From contig MHWN01000008.1 in NCBI GenBank assembly GCA_001825395.1, positions 11,489 through 48,668 of the forward strand: a stretch of DNA of 37,180 nt, given 5' to 3'. Position numbers and translations under genes: made by a program. Source of the stretch: Candidatus Zambryskibacteria bacterium RIFCSPLOWO2_02_FULL_39_26 (lineage in GTDB: Bacteria; Patescibacteriota; Minisyncoccia; Phycocordibacterales; DATDWN01). Positions 1 through 8,980 of this stretch are shown here, one piece after another. Below the pieces are notes generated by a model. It ran no database searches. It had not been told where the DNA came from and was given only the letters and a program-made list of their open reading frames with translations. Positions within the stretch are counted from its first letter, which is position 1; every line of letters starts with the position of its first letter.

Positions 1-1
1 A

Positions 2-1006
2 AAACAAGCGGTCAAAAGGTTGCTTGGAGTTTTGGGAGACAGATCACAAGATGTTTTAACATCCCGTTTCGGGCTCGGGGCCGACACTAAAAGGATGACT
101 CTTGAAGCTATCGGCAAGAAATACAAGATTACCCGCGAACGAGTCAGACAAATTGAAAACTACTCTCTTATTAATATTCGCAAGTCAAAAGAATATGCAA
201 AAGAGAAAGAAATTTTTGACGAGTTGAGAGAAATTATTTTAAATTTGGGTTCTACTGTGGGAGAGGAAACTTTGCTCAAGCATTTATCAAAAGATAAATC
301 CACTCAAAATCAAATTCACTTTTTGCTTGTTGTCGGGGAAGATTTTACTAGAGAAAAAGAAGACGATGAATTTAAGCACAGATGGACGGTGGACAAAGAA
401 CTTGCTAAAAAAATCCACAATTCATTGAGACTGCTTTACTCCTCTTTGTCTGACAATGAAATTTTGCTTGAATCGGATATGATAGAAAAATTCCTGGAAC
501 ACATAAAAGACGTTTCCGAAAAATACAAAAATCAGGAAATTGCCAAAAGATGGCTAAGCCTTTCAAAACTGATAGATAAAAATCCTCTGGGCGAGTGGGG
601 CAAGTCAAAATCGTCAAACATTAATGCCAAAGGCATGAGAGATTACGCCTATTTAGTTATTAGGAGACACGGTTCCCCAATACACTTTCGGGAAGTGGCC
701 AAGCTTATTACGGAACTTTTCAACAAAAAAGCCCATGTGGCCACAACTCACAACGAACTTATAAAAGATTCAAGATTTGTCCTTGTCGGCCGGGGTTTGT
801 ACGCTCTTTCCGAATGGGGATATATGAGCGGAGTGGTAAGAGATGTAATCAAAGCTATTATTGAAAAACATGGCCCGATGACAAAAGATGAAATTGTCAA
901 AAGAGTTTTGAAAGAAAGATATGTCAAGGAAAATACCATAATGGTCAACCTACAGAATTCAAAATTCTTCAAAAAATCAAAGGACGGAAAATATAGTTTG
1001 GTCTAA
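2..1006 (+). CDS. Sigma-70 region 4-like HTH protein with C-terminal HARE-HTH (RpoE delta/ASXL-type) domain; 5' end truncated by window
   Basis: Frame open to the window edge (KQAVKRLLGVLGD...); sigma region 4.2-like MTLEAIGKKYKITRERVRQIE; C-terminal AYLVIRRHGSPIHFREVAKLI...LVGRGLYALSEWGY resembles HARE-HTH. Confidence 0.75.
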   Translation, partial: KQAVKRLLGVLGDRSQDVLTSRFGLGADTKRMTLEAIGKKYKITRERVRQIENYSLINIRKSKEYAKEKEIFDELREIILNLGSTVGEETLLKHLSKDKSTQNQIHFLLVVGEDFTREKEDDEFKHRWTVDKELAKKIHNSLRLLYSSLSDNEILLESDMIEKFLEHIKDVSEKYKNQEIAKRWLSLSKLIDKNPLGEWGKSKSSNINAKGMRDYAYLVIRRHGSPIHFREVAKLITELFNKKAHVATTHNELIKDSRFVLVGRGLYALSEWGYMSGVVRDVIKAIIEKHGPMTKDEIVKRVLKERYVKENTIMVNLQNSKFFKKSKDGKYSLV

Positions 1007-1056
1007 ATAAAAAGCAGTCATTTGAAGTAAATTTAGTGCGGGAGTATAATTAACCC

Positions 1057-2313
1057 ATGTTTCCTGCATATGTAATTGATTTTTTCCAAGATTCAAACAC
1101 TATCCTTGTCCTAAAGATTTTTTACTACACATTTCCTGTATGGTTTCCTTTGGCCTTACTCTCTATTCTTTGGGAATTGTGGTTGCGATACATAAGAGCC
1201 TTGTTTTTTGCCAAACAGGAATATATTTTGCTTGAGATCAAATTGCCAAGAGAACTTTTTAAATCTCCCCAAGCTATGGAGTTTTTTGTGGCCGGGTTAT
1301 ACACTATGTTTGGTGAAGCCAACTGGTATGAGAAATACTGGAACGGCTCGGTCAGGGCCTGGTTTTCCCTAGAAATTGTCTCAATTGACGGGCAAGTTCA
1401 CTTTTTTATATGGGGAAAGAAGGGTTTCAAACATCAAATTGAAGCCAATTTGTACTCCCAATTTCCTGGAATTGAAATATTTGAAGTTCCCGACTACACC
1501 TTATCCGTAATCTACAACCCGGAAGTTAATGCCATATTTGCCACTGAATTTGATTTGAAAGAAAAGGATTTTTTTCCTATCAAGACTTACATTGATTATG
1601 AGTTGGATAAAAATCCAAAAGAAGAATTTAAAATTGATCCTCTGACACCTCTAATTGAAGCTATGGGAACACTGCCAAAAGGGCATCAAGCTTGGATTCA
1701 GATTATTATCCAAGCTCATTCCAATACCGGCAAAGATCCGAAAACCGGCAAACCGGCCGACATGAAGTGGAAAAAAGCCGCTCAAGCGGAAATTGAAGCC
1801 ATAATTAAAAGGGCCAAGGGGGAAGTCGGGGCAGATGGCAAAACTATTCCTGGCACTGGCCGGTATTTAACTGACACGGAAACGACTACAATCAAAGCCT
1901 TGGAGCGTAGTGTTTCCAAAGTTGGCTTTGATGTCGGGATGCGCTTTCTGTACACTGCCCCAAAAGATGTCTTTAGTTTTAATTATCTTGGCGGGCTTAT
2001 CGGCGGAGTGATGCATTTCAACTCTCCCTTAAACGGCTTCAAAACTGCTCGTGGCTCTGCCCCAAAGTATAGAAATTTCTTTCTAGCTTGGAAGGACAGA
2101 AGTATAAAAAGAATAAATAGGGAAAAACAAAGAGCTCTTGACGCCTATAAGCGTCGGGCTTATTTTCACAGACCGTACAAAAGTCCTCCTTTTGTTTTGA
2201 ATACGGAGGAAATAGCCACCCTTTTTCATTTCCCTGGTGGAGTTTCTGCAACCCCGACCTTTGCCAGAGTTGAATCCAGAAAAGCTGAAGCTCCTACCAA
2301 CCTTCCAGTATAG
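1057..2313 (+). CDS. Conserved hypothetical membrane-anchored protein
   Basis: 418-aa ORF with N-terminal hydrophobic segment and full-length coding character; TATAAT-like box just upstream of ATG. Confidence 0.7.
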   Translation: MFPAYVIDFFQDSNTILVLKIFYYTFPVWFPLALLSILWELWLRYIRALFFAKQEYILLEIKLPRELFKSPQAMEFFVAGLYTMFGEANWYEKYWNGSVRAWFSLEIVSIDGQVHFFIWGKKGFKHQIEANLYSQFPGIEIFEVPDYTLSVIYNPEVNAIFATEFDLKEKDFFPIKTYIDYELDKNPKEEFKIDPLTPLIEAMGTLPKGHQAWIQIIIQAHSNTGKDPKTGKPADMKWKKAAQAEIEAIIKRAKGEVGADGKTIPGTGRYLTDTETTTIKALERSVSKVGFDVGMRFLYTAPKDVFSFNYLGGLIGGVMHFNSPLNGFKTARGSAPKYRNFFLAWKDRSIKRINREKQRALDAYKRRAYFHRPYKSPPFVLNTEEIATLFHFPGGVSATPTFARVESRKAEAPTNLPV

Positions 2314-2329
2314 CTAAACATACTAAATA

Positions 2330-2363
2330 TACGAATGACACCAATCTACGAATGGCTACGAAT
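2330..2363. repeat. TACGAAT repeat cluster (locus A), overlapping mltG start
   Basis: TACGAAT at 2330, 2347 and 2357. Confidence 0.75.
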
Positions 2364-3303
2364 AAATAAGAAAATTATTTTTTATATTCTGGCTTTTGTT
2401 GTTTTAGGTTTTATTTATATTTTCCTACACAAAACTCCTCGCTATTTTCCGTTGGGTCAAGTCATTACGGTTTACCCGGGAGAAACTCTTCAAGAAATAT
2501 CTGAATCACTTTATGAACAAAAAGTTGTTTCTTACCCTTTTATTTTACGCGTCCATGTTGTCCTTTTAGGAGGGGAAAAAAGAGTGATGGCTGGAGATTA
2601 CCTTTTGGATAAGACAGAAGGTCCGGCAGATCTTGCCAATCGCTTGGTTTCCGGTAAATTTAAAATAGAAACTGTCAAAATCACTATTCCTGAAGGTTGG
2701 AATGTTTTTCAAATGGCCGACTATCTGGCGACTGTTCTCACAAACTTTGACAGAAAAGCCTTTTTTGATTTAGCCAAAAAAAATGAAGGTTATCTTTTCC
2801 CGGACACATATTTTGTTTCGCCGACAACCGACCTCTCCAGGCTGATGGATTTAATGAAAGAAAATTTTGACAGAAAAATAAAAAACATTATCGAAATTAC
2901 TGGGTCAAAATATTCTCTAAATGAAATAATCACCATGGCTTCCATTTTGGAACTTGAAGCCAAAACGGCTGAAAGTAGAAGAACTATCGCCGGCATACTT
3001 TGGAAAAGATTGGAATTGAGAATGCCTCTTCAGGTTGATTCGGCTTTTTTGTATATAAACGGCAAAAATACATATGAATTGACAGTGAACGACCTAGAGA
3101 TTGATTCCCCTTATAATACTTACAAATACAGAGGTCTACCGCCAGGGCCCATTGGCAACCCTGGAAGCCAGGCTATAAAAGCGGCGGTAACACCGATTAG
3201 CACAGAATATTTATATTACATATCAAGCAAAAGCGGTGATATGCACTATGCTACGACATTTGAACATCATAAGAAAAATATTGAACTGTATCTAAACAAA
3301 TAG
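2335..3303 (+). CDS. mltG: Endolytic murein transglycosylase MltG (YceG-like)
   Basis: N-terminal TM, LysM-like segment, then IITMASILELEAKTAESRRTIAGILWKRLELRMPLQVDSAFLY...SPYNTYKYRGLPPGPIGNPG, typical of MltG. Confidence 0.93.
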   Translation: MTPIYEWLRINKKIIFYILAFVVLGFIYIFLHKTPRYFPLGQVITVYPGETLQEISESLYEQKVVSYPFILRVHVVLLGGEKRVMAGDYLLDKTEGPADLANRLVSGKFKIETVKITIPEGWNVFQMADYLATVLTNFDRKAFFDLAKKNEGYLFPDTYFVSPTTDLSRLMDLMKENFDRKIKNIIEITGSKYSLNEIITMASILELEAKTAESRRTIAGILWKRLELRMPLQVDSAFLYINGKNTYELTVNDLEIDSPYNTYKYRGLPPGPIGNPGSQAIKAAVTPISTEYLYYISSKSGDMHYATTFEHHKKNIELYLNK

Positions 3304-3345
3304 AAAAGCTCCCAAATCTAATGGGTTTTGTGGTATAAAAGAAAG

Positions 3346-4464
3346 GTGAACAAAAAGCCAAAGATTTTTGTAGGAGTTTCGGGGGGAGTGGATTCTTCTG
3401 TGGCTTTGGCATTACTCGAAAAGGAAGGTTATGACGTCACAGGAGTATTTTTGAAGGTCTGGTCGCCTGATTTTTTGCCTTGTGATTGGAAAGAGGAGCG
3501 GCGGAGCGCCATGAGGGTTTGCGCCCTTTTGGGCGTGCCATTTTTGACTTTTGATTTTGAGAAAGAGTACAAAAAAGATGTGGTGGATTATATGATTAGA
3601 GAATACAGTCGAGGAAGAGTGCCTAATCCGGATGTTTTTTGCAATAAATATGTAAAGTTTGGCGTGTTTTTGAAAAAAATGCGCGCATTAGGCGCAGATT
3701 ACATAGCCACTGGTCACTACGCGCGCATACATACAAATATACGAATGAATACGAATGATACGAATAGTTACGAATTAAGAGAAAGCGCTGATAAGGAGAA
3801 AGATCAAAGTTATTTTTTGTACACACTTAATCAAGAACAACTAAAGCATATTTTGTTTCCAGTTGGAGGTATGGCCAAAACGGAAGTCAGGAAACTGGCT
3901 AGAAAGTTCGGTTTGCCGACGGCAGAAAAAAAGGACAGTCAGGGTTTGTGTTTTATCGGTAAGATAGATTTGAAGAATTTTTTGGCTCATTTTATAAAAA
4001 CCAAATCTGGAAATGTTTTGAACATAAAAGGCGAAGTTGTCGGAACTCATGATGGCGCTATTTTTTACACCATCGGTCAAAGACATGGCATTAATATCAC
4101 TAAAAAAACTAAAAATGATCCGAGGTTTTTTGTTATTTCAAAGGATTTAAAGAAAAACACAATCACTGTGGCAGATAAGGAATCGGAAATAAACGAGGTT
4201 TACTCAACAAAAGAGATAGTCGTAATAGATATGCATTTTATTGGAGAGGAACCAAAATTACCACTAAAAACTACCGTACGGATCCGTTATCGACAAGTTG
4301 TACAAGATTCCACTTTATGCAAGGAGGTGGATGGTTACCATATTGTGTTTGATAATTTGCAAAGCGGCGTGGCCGTCGGACAGTCTGCTGTTTTATATGA
4401 CGGATATATATGTCTTGGTGGCGGAATAATTGAAAAAGTGATTAATAAGGTAAATAAAAAGTAA
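3346..4464 (+). CDS. mnmA: tRNA-specific 2-thiouridylase MnmA
   Basis: PP-loop VGVSGGVDSSVAL, NPDVFCNKYVKFG, ATGHYARI, KDQSYFLYTL, KKDSQGLCFIG, YTIGQRHG. GTG at 3346 preferred over TTG 3328. Confidence 0.93.
   Translation: MNKKPKIFVGVSGGVDSSVALALLEKEGYDVTGVFLKVWSPDFLPCDWKEERRSAMRVCALLGVPFLTFDFEKEYKKDVVDYMIREYSRGRVPNPDVFCNKYVKFGVFLKKMRALGADYIATGHYARIHTNIRMNTNDTNSYELRESADKEKDQSYFLYTLNQEQLKHILFPVGGMAKTEVRKLARKFGLPTAEKKDSQGLCFIGKIDLKNFLAHFIKTKSGNVLNIKGEVVGTHDGAIFYTIGQRHGINITKKTKNDPRFFVISKDLKKNTITVADKESEINEVYSTKEIVVIDMHFIGEEPKLPLKTTVRIRYRQVVQDSTLCKEVDGYHIVFDNLQSGVAVGQSAVLYDGYICLGGGIIEKVINKVNKK
3740..3775. repeat. TACGAAT repeat cluster (locus B), inside mnmA
   Basis: TACGAAT at 3740, 3750, 3759 and 3769. 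Confidence 0.9.
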
Positions 4465-4481
4465 TTTAAAAGAGTTTAAGG

Positions 4482-4523
4482 TTATTAGACAAAACGAGAC
4501 GACCGCATCTTTTTGTCTAATAA
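4482..4523. terminator. 13-bp perfect inverted repeat (hairpin) downstream of mnmA
   Basis: TTATTAGACAAAA / TTTTGTCTAATAA with 16-nt loop. Confidence 0.5.
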
Positions 4524-4605
4524 TAATTAAGAACAGGTAAAAATTTTATTTAAGAATTTTTGCAATAATCTTTCAATCATACCGCTTTTGTGTAATAATA
4601 ATTAT

Positions 4606-5439
4606 ATGACAGAACCGCTATATATCATAAAAGCCGACGGCAGTCGTGAACTATTTGATCAAAATAAGCTGGAAACCTCGTTAAAAAGAGCCGGAGCCAG
4701 CAGTTTGGTTGTTTCAAAAATAACCCAGCACATAAAAGATCATTTCGGCAAGAATGATATAACTACTCACCAAATATATAAGCACGCCTTTGAACTGCTT
4801 GATAAAGATGAGAAGCCGATAGCCATAAAATACTCGCTCAAAAGGGCCATCATGGAACTCGGCCCGACCGGTTTCCCGTTTGAAGATTTTGTGGCGGAAA
4901 TTTTCAGGCAAAAAGGCTTTAAAGCTGAAACGGGGAAAATAGTCAGAGGTTTTTGCGTTGAACATGAGATAGACGTGGTGGCTTGGAACGATGAGAAACT
5001 GATTATGGTTGAGGCAAAGTTCCATAACGAAGCCGGGGTAAGATCTGATCTCAAAGTAGCGCTTTACATAAAGGCTCGCTTTGACGATTTGCGAAAAATG
5101 AAATTCAAGTACGACCGTGAAAGAGATCTGGACGAAGGATGGCTTGTGACAAACACCAAATTCACCTCCACAGCCATTGAGTACGGCTCATGCCAAGGCG
5201 GAATAAGGATGATAGGCTGGAATTATCCGCCGATCGGCAACCTCCATGATATGATTTTAGAATCAAAACTTCATCCACTGACTTGTCTCGTAAGTTTAAA
5301 CGGACGTGAAAAGAAAGCTCTTTTGGATAAAGGCGTAGTTTTGTGCAAGACGATTTTGGACAATCCGGATATTTTGGAAGCCATCGGATTAATCCAGGAC
5401 AAAAGAACCAAAGTTTTGGATGAAATAGAAACTTTATAA
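4606..5439 (+). CDS. ATP-cone domain fused to Mrr-like (PD-(D/E)XK) restriction endonuclease domain
   Basis: N-terminal YIIKADGSRELFDQNKLETSLKRAGA...EKPIAIKYSLKRAIMELGPTGFPFEDFVAEI matches ATP-cone; then EHEIDVVAWNDEKLIMVEAKFH is a PD-(D/E)XK-like core. Confidence 0.8.
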   Translation: MTEPLYIIKADGSRELFDQNKLETSLKRAGASSLVVSKITQHIKDHFGKNDITTHQIYKHAFELLDKDEKPIAIKYSLKRAIMELGPTGFPFEDFVAEIFRQKGFKAETGKIVRGFCVEHEIDVVAWNDEKLIMVEAKFHNEAGVRSDLKVALYIKARFDDLRKMKFKYDRERDLDEGWLVTNTKFTSTAIEYGSCQGGIRMIGWNYPPIGNLHDMILESKLHPLTCLVSLNGREKKALLDKGVVLCKTILDNPDILEAIGLIQDKRTKVLDEIETL

Positions 5440-5461
5440 AAATAACATTTAATTTAAACCT

Positions 5462-6073
5462 ATGGCGCTCACACTTGAAGAAAGATTTGAAGAAATGAAA
5501 AAAATTAGAGATGAACTTTTGCATTTCAAAGAGTCACCATTATATGAATACAGAGTGCAAAACAAATATTTTCCGGTGGTTGGCGAAGGCAGTCATGTGG
5601 CCAATATTATGTTTGTCGGCGAAGCGCCGGGTGAAAATGAGGCCTTAACCGCCAGACCGTTTTGCGGAAAATCAGGAAAAGTCTTGGACGACATGCTTGA
5701 ATCCATTAAACTGAATAGAAGCGATGTTTACATAACCAACATCGTTAAAGATCGGCCGCCGGAAAACCGGGACCCGACCGAAGGTGAAATAAAACTTTAC
5801 GCGCCATATTTGGATAGGCAGATAAACATAATCCAGCCGAAAGTCATTGCCACTCTTGGGAGATATTCTATGAGTTACATAATGAATCATTTCGGTCTGG
5901 GCACTCAAGTTGGTCAGATAAGCGCACTTCATGGCAAAGAATTTGTGGCTAAAACAGGATATGGATCTGCCACCATCATTCCTCTATATCATCCGGCAGT
6001 GGCTCTCTACACCGGTGGAAATAAAGATACTCTTTTGAATGATTTTCAAATATTGAAAAAATATATAAGTTAG
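5462..6073 (+). CDS. Uracil-DNA glycosylase superfamily protein, family 4-like
   Basis: Motif FVGEAPGENEALTARPFCGKSGKVLDDML, VYITNIVKDRPPENRDP, IPLYHPAVAL. Confidence 0.85.
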   Translation: MALTLEERFEEMKKIRDELLHFKESPLYEYRVQNKYFPVVGEGSHVANIMFVGEAPGENEALTARPFCGKSGKVLDDMLESIKLNRSDVYITNIVKDRPPENRDPTEGEIKLYAPYLDRQINIIQPKVIATLGRYSMSYIMNHFGLGTQVGQISALHGKEFVAKTGYGSATIIPLYHPAVALYTGGNKDTLLNDFQILKKYIS

Positions 6074-6101
6074 TTGAAAGTAGAAAGTTAAAAGTGAAAA
6101 G

Positions 6102-7730
6102 ATGGACTCAAATACACTAAGACAAAAATTCCTAGATTTTTTTGAAAAAAAGGGACATGAGATTATACCTTCTGCTTCACTTGTGCCAGAAAATGACCCT
6201 TCAGTTTTGTTTACTACCGCAGGAATGCAACAATTTAAACCGTACTATACAGGAGAAAAAGATGCACTGAAGGATTTTGGCTCAAAAAATACGGTTTCTA
6301 TTCAAAAATGTTTAAGAACATCTGATATTGATGAAGTTGGAGACGACACTCATCTCACTTTTTTTGAAATGCTGGGAAATTTTTCATTTGGCGGGTATTG
6401 GAAGAAAGAAGCAATTCAATATGCACATGAATTTATTACCAAAGAGCTTGGGCTCACGATTGATTATGTTTCTGTTTTTGAAGGAGACAATAATACTCCT
6501 GCTGACCGTGAATCAAGGGAAATTTGGCAGGAAATTGACTCAAAATTAGTAATAAAAAATCATAATCGTACTGATAATTTCTGGGGGCCGACTGGAGATG
6601 AAGGACCATGTGGGCCGACAACCGAGATTTACATAAATGGAGTTGAAATTTGGAATATTGTTTTCAATGAATTTTATAAAACAAAAGAAGGAAAATACGA
6701 ACCACTTTCAGTTAGAGGTATTGACACCGGTATGGGTTTAGAACGACTTTTGGTTCAAGTTCAGAATAAAAAAGATGTATATGAAACTGATTTGTTTAAT
6801 AACGAGAAAACAAAAAAGGAAAGGATTATTGCAGATCACATCAAAGCCTCAATATTTTTAGTTCTAGACGGTGTAAAACCAGCCAACACTGGGCCTGGTT
6901 ATATTTTAAGAAGACTTATAAGAAAAGTTGTAAATTTTTCAAATAAACCTCTTTTAGATGAAATTGAGAAAATACAAAAAATTTACGAAAATGAGTATGG
7001 TCTAATTCGCGCGAATGGTGGAATAGTTATTGATGAGATTAGTAAAGAGGAAAAGAAATTTAGAGAAACTTTAGATAGGGGGTTGAAAGAGTTTAAAAAA
7101 GGCACTAATCCATTTATCCTATTTACCACATATGGATTTCCAATTGAATTAATAGAAGAACTGGCAAAAGAAAAAGGTCAAAAGATCGATTTGAATGATT
7201 TTAATACAAAAATGGCTGAACACCAGAAACTCTCCCAAACTTCTTTCGCTGGGATGTTTAAAGGTGGTTTGGCTAATGACAACAATAAGACAATAAGACA
7301 CCACACAGCCCACCATTTGCTTTTAGCCGGACTTCAGGCGATTGTGGATAAAAATATAAAGCAAAGGGGCAGTAATATTAACGAGGAAAGGCTGCGTATG
7401 GATTTTTTATGCGACCGCAAATTAACAGAGCAAGAAAAAAAGAAAGTGGAAGAGTGGGTTAATGATAAAATTGCCAAAGGCCTGCCTGTTGTCCGTAAAG
7501 AAATGTCACTTACTAAAGCCAAAAAAATCGGGGCTGAAATGGAGTTTGGAGCAAAGTATCCTGACACCGTATCCATTTATTTTATTATTGATAATGACAA
7601 TAATGTTGTTTCAAAAGAATTTTGCGGCGGGCCTCATGTTTTTAACACCGGGGTTTTGGGAAAATTCAGAATTATAAAAGAAGAAGGGATTTCCGCAGGT
7701 ATTCGCAGAATAAAGGCCGTGTTAGAATAA
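6102..7730 (+). CDS. alaS: Alanyl-tRNA synthetase, short form lacking C-Ala region
   Basis: LRQKFLDFFEKKGHEIIPSASLVPENDPSVLFTTAGMQQFKPYYTG; FWGPTGDEGPCGPTTEI; editing-site HHTAHHLL and CGGPHV; ORF ends at 542 aa. Confidence 0.95.
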   Translation: MDSNTLRQKFLDFFEKKGHEIIPSASLVPENDPSVLFTTAGMQQFKPYYTGEKDALKDFGSKNTVSIQKCLRTSDIDEVGDDTHLTFFEMLGNFSFGGYWKKEAIQYAHEFITKELGLTIDYVSVFEGDNNTPADRESREIWQEIDSKLVIKNHNRTDNFWGPTGDEGPCGPTTEIYINGVEIWNIVFNEFYKTKEGKYEPLSVRGIDTGMGLERLLVQVQNKKDVYETDLFNNEKTKKERIIADHIKASIFLVLDGVKPANTGPGYILRRLIRKVVNFSNKPLLDEIEKIQKIYENEYGLIRANGGIVIDEISKEEKKFRETLDRGLKEFKKGTNPFILFTTYGFPIELIEELAKEKGQKIDLNDFNTKMAEHQKLSQTSFAGMFKGGLANDNNKTIRHHTAHHLLLAGLQAIVDKNIKQRGSNINEERLRMDFLCDRKLTEQEKKKVEEWVNDKIAKGLPVVRKEMSLTKAKKIGAEMEFGAKYPDTVSIYFIIDNDNNVVSKEFCGGPHVFNTGVLGKFRIIKEEGISAGIRRIKAVLE

Positions 7731-7734
7731 TTAT

Positions 7735-8940
7735 ATGTCTATTTTGTCTTTTTTTAGAAAGAAGGAAGATGAACTGTCTATTTTGCTTGATATAGGCAAT
7801 GGGAGCATAAACGGCGCCATAGTTTTATTCACCAAAAACAAAATCCCGAGATTTATCTTTACGGGGGAAGTGCCTTTTTCAATACCTCTGCAACCAAGCG
7901 CCCCTGAACTATCGGCTGAAATGAAAATATTGCTTAACAAAATATTGGACTATTTGATAAAAAACGGTTTAAGCAAAATGACATTTGCAAAAAAAATAGA
8001 AAAAGTTTTAGTAACATTTTCTTCGCCCTGGTTCGCCTTAAAAACTAAACACATAAATCTGGTCCAACAAAATTATTTTCTTATCACTAAAGATTTTTTA
8101 GACGATATTATTGAAAAAGAAAAAAAAGTTTTTGAAAAATTGCTTTCTGGCGAAGATTCTCCGAACAAATCGTTTGAAATAGTTGAGAAGAGCATTGTTC
8201 ACACAAAGATAAACGGATATGAAATGAGCAACAGCCTTGGAAGAAAAACTAAAAATTTTGACGCCTACCTGTGCTTGTCCGTTGTGGGCAAGTCAACCAT
8301 AGACATCGTCCACAATGCCATACTAAAAAACAGCCATATTCCTGCGGACATGGTTTCTATCCACACTTTTCCGGTTGTTTCATTTATTGTAGTCAGAGAT
8401 ATTTTTTCCGCCAATTCTGATTTTATTATAATGGACATAACCGGCGAGGTGACGGATTTAACGCTGGTTGAAGATAATGTTGTCATCAAATCCATTTCCA
8501 TGCCTTCAGGCAGAAATTTCATTATCCGTCAAATAGCCAAGAAACTTGATCTGTCCGCTGAAATAGCCGAATCCAATCTTCACTTATACGCCGAAGGCAA
8601 ACTTGACGAAAAAACCAAAATCCAAATACAAACAATTCTTCTGGATGTTGAGAAGGAATGGTCCATTTATTTGGAAAGCGCCATTCAAGAATTTTCGTCG
8701 CAAAAAAATATTCCTTCAACTGTTTATTTGACCGTTGATTCGGATGTAGCCCCAATATATAAAGATTTTTTAAGTTTAGTAAAAACCGATTCTACGGCCG
8801 AATTTCGAAAAAATATGAACTTAATCCATATAAATAAAGAAACGCTTTCGCATTTCTATGAAACCCAAATGGAGGTGGAAGTAAATGAATTTATGGCTAT
8901 ACTTGCTGTCTTTTACAATAAACTGTTTCAAGACAAATAA
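7735..8940 (+). CDS. Actin-like ATPase family protein (PilM/FtsA-like)
   Basis: N-terminal ILLDIGNGSINGAIVLF and central FIIMDITGEVTDLTLVEDNVVIKSISMPSGRNFIIRQIA, arranged as in FtsA/PilM. Confidence 0.6.
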   Translation: MSILSFFRKKEDELSILLDIGNGSINGAIVLFTKNKIPRFIFTGEVPFSIPLQPSAPELSAEMKILLNKILDYLIKNGLSKMTFAKKIEKVLVTFSSPWFALKTKHINLVQQNYFLITKDFLDDIIEKEKKVFEKLLSGEDSPNKSFEIVEKSIVHTKINGYEMSNSLGRKTKNFDAYLCLSVVGKSTIDIVHNAILKNSHIPADMVSIHTFPVVSFIVVRDIFSANSDFIIMDITGEVTDLTLVEDNVVIKSISMPSGRNFIIRQIAKKLDLSAEIAESNLHLYAEGKLDEKTKIQIQTILLDVEKEWSIYLESAIQEFSSQKNIPSTVYLTVDSDVAPIYKDFLSLVKTDSTAEFRKNMNLIHINKETLSHFYETQMEVEVNEFMAILAVFYNKLFQDK

Positions 8941-8980
8941 AGTGGACAAATATTTTTTCTGGAGTTAAAATAGAAACTGA

